In this document: piece after piece, positions 28,419 to 38,713 of the stretch
Numbering within the stretch: position 1 is the stretch's first letter
Layout: each line of letters opens with the position of its first letter
NCBI RefSeq assembly: GCF_024199795.1
Contig: NZ_JANADK010000001.1
Span: forward strand, 2,604,001 to 2,668,000
Direction: 5' to 3'
Length of the DNA stretch: 64,000 nucleotides
From: Bradyrhizobium sp. CCGB01
Lineage (GTDB): Bacteria; Pseudomonadota; Alphaproteobacteria; Rhizobiales; Xanthobacteraceae
Position numbers and translations under genes: made by a program
The notes under the pieces: generated by a model
Databases searched by the model: none
The model's input: only the letters and a program-made list of their open reading frames with translations
What the model was told of the DNA's origin: nothing

Positions 28419-29898
28419 CTGAAGCCCGCTGAAGGGCTTCGGAGGGAGCCGCCTCGAACTTGCTCGCGGGCGCTGCCGCCTTCCGCGTCAGCGGCACCTC
28501 AAGGCGGCACAACAGGCCTTCGGCACGCCAGTCAAATTCCGCCTGTCCGCCGAGTTGCGATTCGACACTGGCAAGCAGACTTCGCGTGCCAAAGCCGCGG
28601 GATTTCGGCGTCCTGACCAGCGGACCACCCGTTTCATCCCAGGTCAGTGTGAGGTGGTCGTCCTCGACTTGCCAGCCGATCGCCAGCCGTCCTGACCGCG
28701 CCGACAGCGCGCCATACTTCGCCGAGTTGGTGAAAAGCTCATGCAGCGCCAGCGCCAGTGTTTGCGCCGTCGCGGGCATCAGCTGAACCTCCGGACCCGC
28801 CAACTTGATCTGGCCGCCGAGCGAATAGGGTGCGAGCTCCTCGTCGATCAGCTTGGACAATTCGGCGCCCTGCCAGCTCGACAGCGACAGGATCGTGTGC
28901 ACGCGCGCCAGCGCATTGATGCGCCCTTCCACCGCATTGACGTAGTCCTTGACTTCGTCGGCACGGGTGAGCCGCACGATCGACTGCGCCAGCGCCAGCG
29001 CGTTCTTGGCGCGATGATCGACCTCGCGCGCCAGCAGATTTTGCCGCTCTTCCGCGCGCTTGCGTTCGGTGATGTCGACGGTGACGCCGCTCACGCGCAC
29101 CACGCGGCCGCCCTGGTCGACCGTCGCGGCTGCCGTGCCGACGCACCAGCGCACCTCGCCATCGGGCCGGTTGACGCGAAACTCGCCTTCATAGGCGTGC
29201 GCGCCGGTATTGAACGCGGCAATCGCCTGGCCGAACTGGTCGACGTCGTCGGGATGCAGCAGCGCCTGGATGTTGGCTGAGGTGACGTTGAAGGTCTCCG
29301 GCGTCACGCCGAAGATGCGGTATTGGCCTTCGTCCCACATCCAGTCGCCGTTGACCCAGTCCCAATCCCAGGACCCCATCTTGCCGGCGGCGATCGCCAT
29401 GCTGCGCCGCTCTTCGCTCTCGCGCAGCTTTGCGGTGGAGTTCTCCAGCTCGGCCGTGCGGGCACGCACGCGATCCTCCAGATCCTGGTTCAGCCGTTCG
29501 AGCTCGCGCGTCTTGCGATAGAGCTCGGCGAACACCTTGACCTTGGCGCGCAGCACCTCCGGCACGACCGGCACCGGCACGTAATCGACCGCGCCCATCT
29601 CGTAGCCGCGCAGGCGGTCGATGTCGCTGACCTGGATTGCCGAGATGAAGATCATCGCGGTCTTCTGGAATCGCGGATGCTCCCGGATCATCGCGGCCAG
29701 CTCGAAGCCGTCGAGCTCGGGCATGCAGACGTCGACCAGGATCACCGCGACCTCGGTTTTGAGCAGGACCTCCAGCGCCTCGCGGCCCGACGAGGCTATC
29801 ACGAGGTTCTCGCCGAGATCCTTCAAAATCACCTCATAGGCGAGCAGCTTGGCCGGCTGGTCGTCGACGAGGAGGATGTTGACCTTTTCGTGGTCCAT
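28414..29898 (-). CDS. REC-PAS-HWE hybrid sensor kinase
   Basis: 494 residues from ATG 29898. A receiver domain (4-125) has phospho-acceptor D56 (AVILVDVCMPELDG), a short coiled coil (127-165), a PAS domain (165-285, ending VTVDITERKRAEE) and a HWE/HisKA_2 kinase with H295 in REVDHRAKNALALAQS, an ALHELFTNSAKYG N-box and a GFGTRSLL G-box. In the receiver the usual switch Lys of the KP motif is replaced (VDYVPVPVVPE). It starts 14 nt after the giant HAMP kinase, so both are one transcript. HWE kinases often feed the PhyR-EcfG stress pathway. Confidence 0.9.
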   Translation of the reverse strand: MDHEKVNILLVDDQPAKLLAYEVILKDLGENLVIASSGREALEVLLKTEVAVILVDVCMPELDGFELAAMIREHPRFQKTAMIFISAIQVSDIDRLRGYEMGAVDYVPVPVVPEVLRAKVKVFAELYRKTRELERLNQDLEDRVRARTAELENSTAKLRESEERRSMAIAAGKMGSWDWDWVNGDWMWDEGQYRIFGVTPETFNVTSANIQALLHPDDVDQFGQAIAAFNTGAHAYEGEFRVNRPDGEVRWCVGTAAATVDQGGRVVRVSGVTVDITERKRAEERQNLLAREVDHRAKNALALAQSIVRLTRADEVKDYVNAVEGRINALARVHTILSLSSWQGAELSKLIDEELAPYSLGGQIKLAGPEVQLMPATAQTLALALHELFTNSAKYGALSARSGRLAIGWQVEDDHLTLTWDETGGPLVRTPKSRGFGTRSLLASVESQLGGQAEFDWRAEGLLCRLEVPLTRKAAAPASKFEAAPSEALQRASG

Positions 29899-29912
29899 TC
29901 GCGGATCCAAAC

Positions 29913-32900
29913 TCAGCGATGCAGCCACATGCGGATCGCAAGCAGCAATTGATCGGTGTTGACGGGTTTGGCGAGGTAGTCGGACGCGCCGGCTTCCAGG
30001 CATTTCTCACGGTCGCCCTTCATCGCCTTGGCGGTCAGCGCGATGATCGGAAGGCGGGCGAAGGCCGGATTTTCACGAATGACGCCGATGGTCTGATAGC
30101 CATCCATCTGCGGCATCATGATGTCCATCAGCACGATGGCGATCTCGGGATTGGATTCGACCAGCGTCACCGCCTCGCGGCCTGTCGTGGCCGTCAGCAC
30201 CTTCATGCCGCGCCGTTCCAGCACGCTCGACAGCGCAAAGATGTTGCGGGCGTCGTCGTCGACGAGCAGGGCGGTCTTGCCGATCAGATCCTCGTCGGAA
30301 CTGTTCAGCTTCTCCAGCATGCGCTGCTTCTCGACCGGAAGTTCCGTGATCACGCGATGCAGGAACAAGGCGGTTTCATCGAGCAGGCGTTCCGGCGACT
30401 CCACGCCTTTGACCACGATGCTGCGCGCCATCGTGTGGAGTTCCGCATCCTCCTCCGCCGACAGTTCGCGGCCGGTGAAGACCACGACCGGAACGTTCGA
30501 CAGCACCTCGTCGTTGCGGATCTGGTCCAGCACCTCGAAGCCGGTCATGTCGGGCAGCCTGAGGTCGAGCACCACGCAATCGCAAGGAGCCTCGCGCAAC
30601 GTCGAGAGCGCGCCGGCCCCGGTATCCGTCGTCACGATCTCGATGTCGTCGTGATGCAGCAGCTCGCGGATCGAGAGCTGCTCGGCCTCGTTGTCCTCGA
30701 CGATCAGGAGCCGCTTGCGCCTGGGACGCGCATATTCCTTGATCTGCGTCAGCGCGGCTGAGACGCCCTCGGTCGTGGTCGGCTTGTTGACGAACGAGAA
30801 GGCGCCGCGGGCCAGCGCATGCTGCCGGTCCTCGTCGAGCGTGATGATCTGCACGGGGATGTGGCGGGTCAGCGGATTGTGCTTGAGCTGGCTCAGCACG
30901 GTCCAGCCCAGCATATCCGGCAGGAACACGTCGAGCGAAACGGCCCGCGGCTGGTATTGCTTGGCAAGCTCCAGCGCCTCCGCGCCGCGTGCGGCGACCA
31001 GAACTTTGAAGCCCTTGTCGCGGGCGAGATCGACCAGCACGCGCGCATAGTGCGGATCGTCCTCGACGATGAGCAGGATGGTGTCGCCGGGCTCGAGATT
31101 GAGCCTGTCGTCGGCAATCTGCTCGATGACGCGCTGCTGCTCGGGCACGGCGGCTTGCAACGCCGGTGGCTGACTGTACTGCTGCGGCGCGGGCGCACGC
31201 GGCGCGAGCGTCGGGCCGGAATATTTCAGAGGCAGGTAGAGCGTGAAGGACGAGCCCTTGCCCGGCGCGCTGCGCAGGTGGATTTCGCCGCCGAGCAGGC
31301 TCGCGAGCTCGCGGCTGATGGCAAGCCCGAGGCCGGTGCCGCCATATTTGCGGCTGGTGCCGGCGTCTGCCTGCTGGAAAGCCTCGAAGATCAGCTTCTG
31401 CTTCTCCAGGGGGATGCCGATGCCGGTGTCCGACACCTCGAACGCGATCACGGCCGGCGCGGAATTCAGCACCGGGTGATCCGTGCCCCAGCCGCCGACC
31501 GCGGCGGCGACCTTCAGGCGGACTTCGCCCTCGGCGGTGAACTTGAACGCGTTGGAAAGCAGGTTCTTGAGGACCTGCTGCAGGCGCTTGGAGTCGGTGA
31601 CGATGCTGCGTGCGAGGTTCGGGTCGACGTCGATCTTGAACGACAGGTTGCGGTTCTCGGCCTCGTGCCGGAACGGCCGCCCGACGGTCTCGAGCAGGTT
31701 CGCGGTCAGAATCTCCTCGGCGTCGACCGTCACCGTGCCGGATTCGATCTTGGAGAGATCGAGAATGTCGCTGATGAGGTTGAGCAGGTCGGTGCCGGCG
31801 CCATGGATGGTGCGAGCGAATTCGACCTGCTTGGCCGAGAGGTTGCCGTCCGGATTGTCGGTGAGCTGCTGGCCCAGGATCAGGATCGAGTTCAGCGGCG
31901 TGCGCAGCTCGTGGCTCATATTGGCGAGGAATTCGGACTTGTACTTCGAGGTCAGCGCGAGCTCCGTCGCCTTTTCCTCCAGCGCGCGGCGGGCCTGCTC
32001 GATCTCCTGGTTCTTGCGCTCGACCTCGACGTTGCGCTCGGCGAGCTGCTGCGCCTTCTGTTCGAGCTGGTCGTTGGTCTGCTGCAACTCGCGCTGCTGG
32101 GTCTGGAGCTCGCCGGCAAGCTGCTGCGACTGCTTGAGCAGGCCTTCGGTCTGCATCGTCGCCTCGATCGAATTGAGCACGATGCCGATGGAATCGGTGA
32201 GCTGCTCCAGGAACGTCATCTGGGACGTCGTGAACGAGGTGAGCGAGGCGAGCTCGATCACCGCCTTGACCTGGCCTTCGAACAGCACCGGCAGCACGAC
32301 GAGGTTCTTCGGCGCGACGCGGAACAGCGCCGAGTTGATCGGCACCACGTCGGGTGGAATGTCGGCGATGACGCGCGGCCGTCTGTCGAGGGCGCATTGG
32401 CCGATCAGGCCGTCGCCGAGCGGCAGTACGCGCTGATAGGGATAGACGCCGTCGCCGGCATAGGAGGCGAGCAGCAGAAGCTGCGGACTATCCTCGTTCT
32501 CGACCTGGTAGATCACGCCGGTATGGGCGTTCACCAGCGGCGACAGTTCGGTCAGCAGCAGCCGGCCGACGGTGGCGAGGTCACGCTGGCCCTGGAGCAT
32601 GTTGGTGAATTTCGCAAGGTTGGTCTTCAGCCAGTCCTGCTCGGTGTTCACGTCCGTCGTGAGACGGAGGTTCGTGATCATCGTGTTGATGTTGTCTTTC
32701 AGCTCGGCGAGTTCGCCGCGGGCATCGACCTGGATCGACGGCGTCAAATCGCCCTTGGTCACTGCTGTCGCCACTTCCGCGATCGCGCGCACCTGCGAGG
32801 TGAGGTTTGCCGCCAGCAGGTTCACGTTGCCGGTGAGGTCCTTCCAGGTGCCGGCCGCGCCGGGCACGTCGGCCTGACCGCCGAGACGGCCCTCGACGCC

Positions 32901-35900
32901 GACTTCACGCGCCACCGAGGACACCTGGTCGGCGAAGGTCGCGAGCGTCTCGGTCATGTTGTTGATGGTGTCGGCAAGGGCTGCGACCTCACCCTTCGAT
33001 TTCACCGTGAGGTTCTGCTTGAGGTCGCCGTTGGCGACAGCGGTCACGACCTTGACGATGCCGCGGACCTGCTCGGTCAGGTTCGCCGCCATGAAGTTGA
33101 CGGTGTCGGTCAGGTCCTTCCAGGTGCCGGCGACGCCGGGCACCTGCGCCTGGCCGCCGAGCTCGCCTTCGGTGCCGACCTCGCGGGCGACGCGTGTGAC
33201 TTCGCCGGCAAAGGCGTTGAGCTGGTCCACCATGGTGTTGATGGTGTTCTTCAGCTCGAGGATTTCGCCCTTCACGTCCACGGTGATCTTGCGGGACAAG
33301 TCGCCGCGCGCCACGGCGGTGGTGACTTCGGCGATGTTGCGGACTTGCGTGGTCAGGTTCGCGGCCAGCAGGTTGACGTTGTCGGTGAGATCCTTCCAGG
33401 TGCCGCCGACGCCGGGCACGACGGCTTGACCGCCGAGCCGGCCCTCGGTTCCGACCTCGCGCGCCACGCGCGTCACTTCGGCGGCGAAGGAGCGGAGCTG
33501 CTCCACCATCGTGTTCAAGGTATCCTTGAGCAGAAGGATCTCGCCGCGGACGTCCACCGTGATCTTCTTGGAGAGGTCGCCGCCGGCGATCGCGGTCGCG
33601 ACCTCGGCGATGTTGCGGACCTGGGCCGTCAGGTTGGACGCCATGAAGTTGACGTTGTCGGTCAGGTCCTTCCAGGTGCCGGCCACGCCGGGCACTTCGG
33701 CCTGGCCGCCGAGCTTGCCTTCGGTGCCGACCTCGCGCGCCACGCGCGTGACTTCACCGGCGAAGCCGTTGAGCTGGTCCACCATGGTGTTGATGGTGTT
33801 CTTGAGCTCGAGGATTTCGCCCTTCACGTCCACGGTGATCTTGCGGGACAGGTCGCCGCGCGCCACGGCGGTGGTGACCTCGGCGATGTTGCGGACCTGT
33901 GCGGTGAGGTTGCCCGCCATCGAGTTCACGCTGTCGGTGAGGTCCTTCCAGGTGCCGGCGACGCCGGGCACGTTGGCCTGACCGCCGAGGCGGCCTTCGG
34001 TGCCGACCTCGCGCGCAACGCGCGTCACCTCGCCCGCGAAGCGGTTGAGCTGGTCGACCATCGTGTTCAGCGTGTCCTTGAGCTGAAGGATCTCGCCGTG
34101 CACGTCCACCGTGATCTTGCGCGAGAGGTCGCCGCCGGCGATGGCGGTTGCAACCTCGGCGATGTTGCGGACCTGAGCGGTGAGGTTGCCCGCCATCGAG
34201 TTCACGTTGTCGGTGAGGTCTTTCCAGGTGCCGGCAACGCCCGTCACCTGCGCCTGACCACCGAGCTTGCCTTCGGTGCCGACCTCGCGCGCCACGCGGG
34301 TGACCTCGCCGGCGAAGGCGTTGAGCTGGTCGACCATGGTGTTGAGCGTTTCCTTCAGCTGAAGGATTTCGCCCGACACGTTGACGGTGATCTTCTTGGA
34401 CAGGTCGCCCTTGGCGACCGCGGTCGCGACTTCGGCGATGTTGCGGACCTGGCCGGTGAGGTTCGAGGCCATCGAGTTGACGCTGTCGGTCAAGTCCTTC
34501 CAGGTGCCGGCGACGCCGCGCACCTGGGCCTGGCCGCCGAGCTTGCCTTCGGTACCGACCTCGCGCGCCACGCGCGTGACTTCGCCGGCGAAGGCATTGA
34601 GCTGGTCCACCATGGTGTTGATGGTGTCCTTCAGCTCCAGGATTTCGCCGCGCACGTCCACCGTGATCTTCTTCGACAGGTCGCCGCCGGCGACCGCCGT
34701 CGTCACCTCGGCGATGTTGCGGACCTGCGCGGTCAGGTTCGACGCCATCGAGTTGACGCTTTCGGTGAGGTCCTTCCAGGTGCCGGCGACGCCGAGCACG
34801 TTGGCCTGACCGCCGAGCCGGCCCTCGGTGCCGACCTCGCGCGCAACGCGCGTGACTTCGCCGGCAAAGGCGTTGAGCTGGTCGACCATGGTGTTGAGCG
34901 TTTCCTTCAGCTGAAGGATTTCGCCCGAGACGTTCACGGTGATCTTCTTCGACAAGTCGCCGCCGGCGATGGCGGTCGCGACGTCGGCGATGTTGCGGAC
35001 CTGCGCGGTCAGGTTCGACGCCATGAAGTTGACGTTGTCGGTGAGGTCCTTCCAGGTGCCGGCCACGCCGGGCACCTGGGCCTGGCCGCCGAGCTTGCCT
35101 TCGGTGCCGACCTCGCGCGCCACGCGCGTCACTTCGGACGCGAAGGAGTTGAGCTGGTCCACCATGGTGTTGATGGTGTCCTTCAGCTCCAGGATCTCGC
35201 CGCGCACGTCCACGGTGATTTTTCGCGACAGGTCGCCGCGCGCCACGGCGGTCGTCACGTTGGCGATGTTGCGGACCTGTGCGGTAAGGTTGCCGCACAT
35301 CGCGTTGACGGAGTCGGTGAGGTCCTTCCAGGTGCCGGCGACGCCCGGCACGATTGCCTGTCCGCCGAGCTTGCCGTCGGTGCCGACCTCGCGCGCCACG
35401 CGCGTCACTTCGGAGGCGAAGGAGCGGAGCTGGTCCACCATCGTGTTGATGGCTTCCTTGAGCTGAAGGATTTCGCCGCGGACGTCGACGGTGATCTTCT
35501 TGGACAAGTCGCCGTTGGCGACCGCGATCGTCACCTCGGCGATGTTGCGAACCTGGTTGGTCAGGTTGTTCGCCATCGAGTTGACGCTCTCGGTCAGATC
35601 CTTCCAGACGCCGGTCACCTCCGGCACCTGGGCCTGGCCGCCGAGCTTGCCTTCGGTGCCGACCTCGCGCGCCACGCGCGTCACCTCGGAGGTGAACACG
35701 CCGAGCTGCTTGATCATGGTGTTGACGATGGTCGCCGACTGCAGGAATTCTCCGCGGAGCGGACGACCATCGACGTCCAGCTTGACGGTCTGGAGCAGGT
35801 CACCTTGCGCCACCGCCGCGACCGCGCGCGTCACTTCGCGCGTCGGCCACAGGAGGTCGTCGATCAGCGTGTTGACGGAGCCCTCCATGTCGGCCCAGGA

Positions 35901-36206
35901 GCCGCTGGCGAGGCTGAACTTCACGCGCTGGCGGGTCTTGCCCTCGCGCCCCACGACCTGACCGACCAGCTCGAGCTGCTGCGCCATGCGCTGGTTGGCG
36001 GCGATGATTTCATTAAAAGTGTCGGCGATCTTGCCGTCGATGCCGAGATAGTCCCCGCTCATCCGCACCGAAAAATCGCCGCTGCGCATGGCCTGCAAGG
36101 CAAGTAGCAATTCCGGCCGAGAATCCGGGTCCGACATATCGTTGGTTTTTGGCTTTGGGCCGCGACGACCGGAGCGTGATGCAGTTCCGGGATCGAGGTC
36201 GCTCAT
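29913..36206 (-). CDS. Giant poly-HAMP hybrid histidine kinase (Nik1-like)
   Basis: 2097 residues, without signal peptide or membrane segment. Residues 25-172 hold a degenerate HAMP pair; 173-1184 contain eleven consecutive 92-residue repeats (GTWKDLT..N, NLTxQVRxIAxVxxAVAxGD, [22 protein letters not shown]). A GAF-like domain lies at about 1203-1350, a Gln/Glu coiled coil at 1352-1422, HisKA with H1432 ([14 protein letters not shown]), HATPase with NAFKF and GTGLGLAIS, then three receivers (D1759, D1881, D2028). The repeat is the one of fungal group III (Nik1) osmosensing kinases. It likely senses osmotic or redox state from the cytosol. ATG at 36206 follows GGGGG. Confidence 0.93.
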   Translation of the reverse strand: MSDLDPGTASRSGRRGPKPKTNDMSDPDSRPELLLALQAMRSGDFSVRMSGDYLGIDGKIADTFNEIIAANQRMAQQLELVGQVVGREGKTRQRVKFSLASGSWADMEGSVNTLIDDLLWPTREVTRAVAAVAQGDLLQTVKLDVDGRPLRGEFLQSATIVNTMIKQLGVFTSEVTRVAREVGTEGKLGGQAQVPEVTGVWKDLTESVNSMANNLTNQVRNIAEVTIAVANGDLSKKITVDVRGEILQLKEAINTMVDQLRSFASEVTRVAREVGTDGKLGGQAIVPGVAGTWKDLTDSVNAMCGNLTAQVRNIANVTTAVARGDLSRKITVDVRGEILELKDTINTMVDQLNSFASEVTRVAREVGTEGKLGGQAQVPGVAGTWKDLTDNVNFMASNLTAQVRNIADVATAIAGGDLSKKITVNVSGEILQLKETLNTMVDQLNAFAGEVTRVAREVGTEGRLGGQANVLGVAGTWKDLTESVNSMASNLTAQVRNIAEVTTAVAGGDLSKKITVDVRGEILELKDTINTMVDQLNAFAGEVTRVAREVGTEGKLGGQAQVRGVAGTWKDLTDSVNSMASNLTGQVRNIAEVATAVAKGDLSKKITVNVSGEILQLKETLNTMVDQLNAFAGEVTRVAREVGTEGKLGGQAQVTGVAGTWKDLTDNVNSMAGNLTAQVRNIAEVATAIAGGDLSRKITVDVHGEILQLKDTLNTMVDQLNRFAGEVTRVAREVGTEGRLGGQANVPGVAGTWKDLTDSVNSMAGNLTAQVRNIAEVTTAVARGDLSRKITVDVKGEILELKNTINTMVDQLNGFAGEVTRVAREVGTEGKLGGQAEVPGVAGTWKDLTDNVNFMASNLTAQVRNIAEVATAIAGGDLSKKITVDVRGEILLLKDTLNTMVEQLRSFAAEVTRVAREVGTEGRLGGQAVVPGVGGTWKDLTDNVNLLAANLTTQVRNIAEVTTAVARGDLSRKITVDVKGEILELKNTINTMVDQLNAFAGEVTRVAREVGTEGELGGQAQVPGVAGTWKDLTDTVNFMAANLTEQVRGIVKVVTAVANGDLKQNLTVKSKGEVAALADTINNMTETLATFADQVSSVAREVGVEGRLGGQADVPGAAGTWKDLTGNVNLLAANLTSQVRAIAEVATAVTKGDLTPSIQVDARGELAELKDNINTMITNLRLTTDVNTEQDWLKTNLAKFTNMLQGQRDLATVGRLLLTELSPLVNAHTGVIYQVENEDSPQLLLLASYAGDGVYPYQRVLPLGDGLIGQCALDRRPRVIADIPPDVVPINSALFRVAPKNLVVLPVLFEGQVKAVIELASLTSFTTSQMTFLEQLTDSIGIVLNSIEATMQTEGLLKQSQQLAGELQTQQRELQQTNDQLEQKAQQLAERNVEVERKNQEIEQARRALEEKATELALTSKYKSEFLANMSHELRTPLNSILILGQQLTDNPDGNLSAKQVEFARTIHGAGTDLLNLISDILDLSKIESGTVTVDAEEILTANLLETVGRPFRHEAENRNLSFKIDVDPNLARSIVTDSKRLQQVLKNLLSNAFKFTAEGEVRLKVAAAVGGWGTDHPVLNSAPAVIAFEVSDTGIGIPLEKQKLIFEAFQQADAGTSRKYGGTGLGLAISRELASLLGGEIHLRSAPGKGSSFTLYLPLKYSGPTLAPRAPAPQQYSQPPALQAAVPEQQRVIEQIADDRLNLEPGDTILLIVEDDPHYARVLVDLARDKGFKVLVAARGAEALELAKQYQPRAVSLDVFLPDMLGWTVLSQLKHNPLTRHIPVQIITLDEDRQHALARGAFSFVNKPTTTEGVSAALTQIKEYARPRRKRLLIVEDNEAEQLSIRELLHHDDIEIVTTDTGAGALSTLREAPCDCVVLDLRLPDMTGFEVLDQIRNDEVLSNVPVVVFTGRELSAEEDAELHTMARSIVVKGVESPERLLDETALFLHRVITELPVEKQRMLEKLNSSDEDLIGKTALLVDDDARNIFALSSVLERRGMKVLTATTGREAVTLVESNPEIAIVLMDIMMPQMDGYQTIGVIRENPAFARLPIIALTAKAMKGDREKCLEAGASDYLAKPVNTDQLLLAIRMWLHR
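32655..35690 (-). repeat. Eleven tandem 276-bp in-gene repeats (HAMP pairs)
   Basis: Each 276-bp unit encodes 92 residues; all eleven are in register and lack spacers. Several units share long identical DNA segments, so recent duplication or gene conversion is likely. The last unit (nearest 32655) and the one before it are the most diverged, as is the first. Confidence 0.9.
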
Positions 36207-36435
36207 ACTGATTCCCCCGCAGCGTCGGCCGAATCCAAGGCGTGACGCGATTGTCAAAATAGAGCGTCAGCCAAATTCGAAATCAAGCGCCAAGGTTTTG
36301 ACGCTAGGAATTGGAACCTGCCATGCTCAGCCCGGCAAAAGTAACGACCACGATTGCCAATGGTTCCATCCGGTTCAGAAAAAGCCGCTCCGAGCGCCGG
36401 CATTTGGACCAGCGCCAGGGTTCTTCACCGTCCCA

Positions 36436-36460
36436 GGAACGGAGGATCAGTCCCGAGGTT
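36436..36460 (+). promoter_or_regulatory. EcfG-type promoter for the 36487 gene
   Basis: GGAAC-N16-GGTT, one base from consensus, 26 nt before the start codon at 36487. Confidence 0.45.
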
Positions 36461-36486
36461 AGCCCGCAACCCCAGGGAGAGCGCAT

Positions 36487-36783
36487 ATGAGAGCCGGATT
36501 GGCCGTCCTTATCCTCACATTCTTTGCCGCCGGACTGGCGCTGGCCCAGACCGGCGCACCCAGCGGACGCGGGGCTGTGACCGGCGACCCCGCCGCAAGC
36601 TCCGCCACGCCACACGCGGATCCGCAGACCACGGGGACCGCATCCAGATCGAACCCGAGCGGCAGCGGCACTTCGACCTCGGGCGGCAGGGACGACAACG
36701 GCGATGCCGGCCGGGACAAGATGCCCGAGAGCAATCGCACGGTGCGGCCGGAGAGCCAGCAGCATCATCCGGAAGACAAATAG
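36487..36783 (+). CDS. Secreted disordered protein
   Basis: 98 residues: signal peptide (1-20, FFAAGLALAQ) and a Gly/Ser/Thr/Pro-rich tail with no predicted fold, similar in style to the 27403 gene. ATG at 36487. Preceded by an EcfG-like promoter; convergent with a DUF4142 gene. Confidence 0.7.
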   Translation: MRAGLAVLILTFFAAGLALAQTGAPSGRGAVTGDPAASSATPHADPQTTGTASRSNPSGSGTSTSGGRDDNGDAGRDKMPESNRTVRPESQQHHPEDK

Positions 36784-36788
36784 GGCTG

Positions 36789-37301
36789 CTATTTGTCCGC
36801 CATGGTGCGCGCCGCATCCTTCACCTGCGAGCGCAGCATCGGCAATTGCTCGCGCGCGAAGGCGGCGAGCGCAGGATTGTCGGGCGCTTTCAGATAGCGC
36901 TCGAGCAGGCTGATGGCGGATTCATATTCGGGGATTTGCGCGGCATAGAAGCTTCTGACGTAAGTTGGTCCGTCGGCATTTTCGGGCTCGACGAGGCTTG
37001 CGCTCACTGACGTCGTCTTGCCGGCATGCGGCTCCGCGCCAATTGCGTCCTGAATCTGCTTCAGGGCCTTGTCGCGCTTGCCCGCCTCTTCGGCGCGCAG
37101 GGCCGCGAGATTTTTCACCTCCGCATTGCCTTTCAGGTCGGTGCTTTCCAGCAGGCCCTGCTGGAAACGGCTGAAGGTGTAGAGACCGGTGATGACATCG
37201 GTTGCGGTCGGCACGCGTTCGCCAGCCGTTCGCTCACCAGTGCTGTCGGCGAACGCCGAGGTGCTGATGAACGCAACGATAATCGCGACGAGAATCCTCA
37301 T
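36789..37301 (-). CDS. Periplasmic DUF4142-type protein
   Basis: 170 residues with a signal peptide (1-18, AIIVAFISTSAFA). The body is a helical bundle with the order of DUF4142 (ferritin-like) proteins: FSRFQQGLLESTDLKGNAEV, later YAAQIPEYESAISLLERYLK and LPMLRSQVKDA. It is a distant paralogue of the gene at 40670. Members are frequent in general-stress regulons of rhizobia; molecular role unknown. An upstream GGAAC-N16-CATT is a poor EcfG match. Confidence 0.72.
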   Translation of the reverse strand: MRILVAIIVAFISTSAFADSTGERTAGERVPTATDVITGLYTFSRFQQGLLESTDLKGNAEVKNLAALRAEEAGKRDKALKQIQDAIGAEPHAGKTTSVSASLVEPENADGPTYVRSFYAAQIPEYESAISLLERYLKAPDNPALAAFAREQLPMLRSQVKDAARTMADK

Positions 37302-37395
37302 GCCTCTCCAATGACCGATGACGTGCGAAGTTCCCTTGCGTTACGATCCGGTAAGGGCGGTTGCAGGGCGGGAGTTCCGTCCCCAGATCTTCTCC

Positions 37396-37590
37396 ATGAA
37401 ACAGTCTGACCTTTTCAGGGATAACGCCGAGAACTGCCTGCAGCTCGCCGAGCGCGCGGAAGGGCAGCCCGCCCACAATCGCTATTTGCGCATGGCGAAT
37501 GCCTGGACCGCATTGGCGAAAGAGCAGGACTGGCTCGACGGCGAAATCCCGCCTGTAACGGTCCGCGTCCTCCAAACGCAGGATGCGTGA
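37396..37590 (+). CDS. Small hypothetical helical protein
   Basis: 64 residues from ATG 37396. MKQSDLFRDNAENCLQLAER and RYLRMANAWTALAKEQDWLD define a lineage-typical two-helix protein (from memory common in Bradyrhizobium). No signal peptide. Function unknown. Confidence 0.68.
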   Translation: MKQSDLFRDNAENCLQLAERAEGQPAHNRYLRMANAWTALAKEQDWLDGEIPPVTVRVLQTQDA

Positions 37591-37708
37591 GCGTTCCCGT
37601 TTTCGCAGATCTGCGTGTGAGACCGCTCACGGAATGCAAGCAACCAATCCAGGATCATCCACGAACAGTCGATCGCGTCGATATTTGATTCCAGAAGGAG
37701 GTTTTGCG

Positions 37709-37840
37709 ATGGCTCCACGTCTGGCTCTTCTTTCACTCATTTTCGCCTTTGGCGTCTCGGTTGCGTTCGCGACGGTGACGACAGTGCGGCAGGTGCATCT
37801 CGAGAAGGCATCGGCTGCGGTCCACGCTGTGCATAGTTAG
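37709..37840 (+). CDS. 43-residue exported or membrane miniprotein
   Basis: ATG at 37709 after a strong RBS (AGAAGGAGG). One hydrophobic segment (LALLSLIFAFGVSVAFATV) is followed by a short polar tail. Function unknown. Confidence 0.6.
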   Translation: MAPRLALLSLIFAFGVSVAFATVTTVRQVHLEKASAAVHAVHS

Positions 37841-37860
37841 CGCTGCGGGCCTCTCGCGCT

Positions 37861-37885
37861 GGAACATTCGTTGTGCCGGCGCGTA
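37861..37885 (+). promoter_or_regulatory. EcfG-type promoter for the 37922 gene
   Basis: GGAAC-N16-CGTA, one mismatch in the -10 element, 36 nt before the start codon. Confidence 0.45.
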
Positions 37886-37921
37886 ACCGCTTCGAGACAT
37901 CAGCAGAAGCGAGAGGATATC

Positions 37922-38128
37922 ATGGCGCATTCCGATCACGGCATCGTCAAGGACAAGCGCGCCGAGGAGCAGCCGCGCGACAAGCAACGCGCGCAGACCG
38001 TGCACAAGACGGATACAAAGGGGTCGTCGTCGCGCGAAGCGACGCGCGATCCCAAGCTGAACGACAACAGCAAGACGCCGGGCTCCGGCATGACGCCGGA
38101 TGATTCCGGCGCTGCGCCGAGCGGGTAA
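37922..38128 (+). CDS. Small hydrophilic disordered protein
   Basis: 68 residues from ATG 37922 (GAGGATATC upstream). Very polar, Lys/Asp/Ser/Thr-rich (KDKRAEEQPRDKQRAQTVHK), no hydrophobic core; resembles hydrophilin-like stress proteins in composition. An EcfG-type promoter precedes it. Confidence 0.65.
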   Translation: MAHSDHGIVKDKRAEEQPRDKQRAQTVHKTDTKGSSSREATRDPKLNDNSKTPGSGMTPDDSGAAPSG

Positions 38129-38238
38129 AGCGCGCTCGGCGGTAGACGATTTCTCGCGAGGAACGAATCCTCGCGCGACGAGTCGACAGGATGCTTCTGG
38201 CTGTCATGCCCCCGGTGCGCTGGAAGCAATCTCCAAGG

Positions 38239-38271
38239 ACGGCCCTGGCACCTACCGTGCCGGGGCCGTTT
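38239..38271 (+). terminator. Terminator hairpin
   Basis: ACGGCCCTGGCAC-CTACC-GTGCCGGGGCCGT with one G-T pair, then TT. It lies between the 37922 gene and the convergent RHH gene and may serve both. Confidence 0.6.
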
Positions 38272-38286
38272 GCTTATGGATGGCCG

Positions 38287-38541
38287 CTATGGATCAGTTT
38301 CGTTACCGCTTTCAGGATCGCGCTGGGTGTGTCCGTCAGGGCCGCGGCCCAATACGCCGAAGTTGCTCGATTTGACGCCGGCTTGCGCGTCCACGCCCAC
38401 GGCCGCCAGTCCGAACTTGAGGAGCTCGCGGACCGCTGCCGCCCGCGTCGGCATGCGATGTTTGAACCGGAAATCGTCAACAGCAGCCAGCTCGTCCGGT
38501 GAGAGCATGACCTGCAGCCGCTCGGCGCGAAGGTCGTTCAT
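38287..38541 (-). CDS. Ribbon-helix-helix DNA-binding protein
   Basis: 84 residues. The first ~50 (LRAERLQVMLSPDELAAVDD then RFKHRMPTRAAAVRELLKFG) are a typical Arc/CopG ribbon-helix-helix domain: a beta strand, then two helices with an Arg-rich turn. The ~35-residue tail is polar. Immediately upstream are two dyads built from ACTCA/TGAGT words, as expected for an autorepressor. No toxin gene is adjacent, so a toxin-antitoxin role is not supported. Confidence 0.8.
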   Translation of the reverse strand: MNDLRAERLQVMLSPDELAAVDDFRFKHRMPTRAAAVRELLKFGLAAVGVDAQAGVKSSNFGVLGRGPDGHTQRDPESGNETDP

Positions 38542-38550
38542 GGTTGAACA

Positions 38551-38582
38551 CTCAGATTGAGCAAGTTGAGTAGATTACTCAA
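38551..38582. promoter_or_regulatory. Dyad operators upstream of the RHH gene
   Basis: CTCA-gat-TGAG (38551-38561) and TTGAGT-agatt-ACTCAA (38566-38582) lie 10-41 nt before the RHH start in an AT-rich promoter region. Repeated TGAGT words at helical spacing suit RHH dimers binding in pairs. Confidence 0.55.
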
Positions 38583-38713
38583 TGATCTAACTCGCCGAGA
38601 GTTCCACAAGAGTCCACAAAATCACCAAATGAGTAAAAATACGCTGTAAAATCAATAAGTTATTTTGAAACGACTCTTTCGATGGCGCATTCTTCTGGTA
38701 AGGGAGAGAGGCC

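Noticed and set aside
32655..35690. CRISPR-like regular repeats
   Set aside because: The 276-bp units have no spacers and encode protein in one frame.
30819..36107. 1762-codon open frame antisense to the giant kinase
   Set aside because: It mirrors the repeats of the opposite strand in high-GC DNA, has low-complexity His/Asp/Val/Gly composition and no ribosome site.
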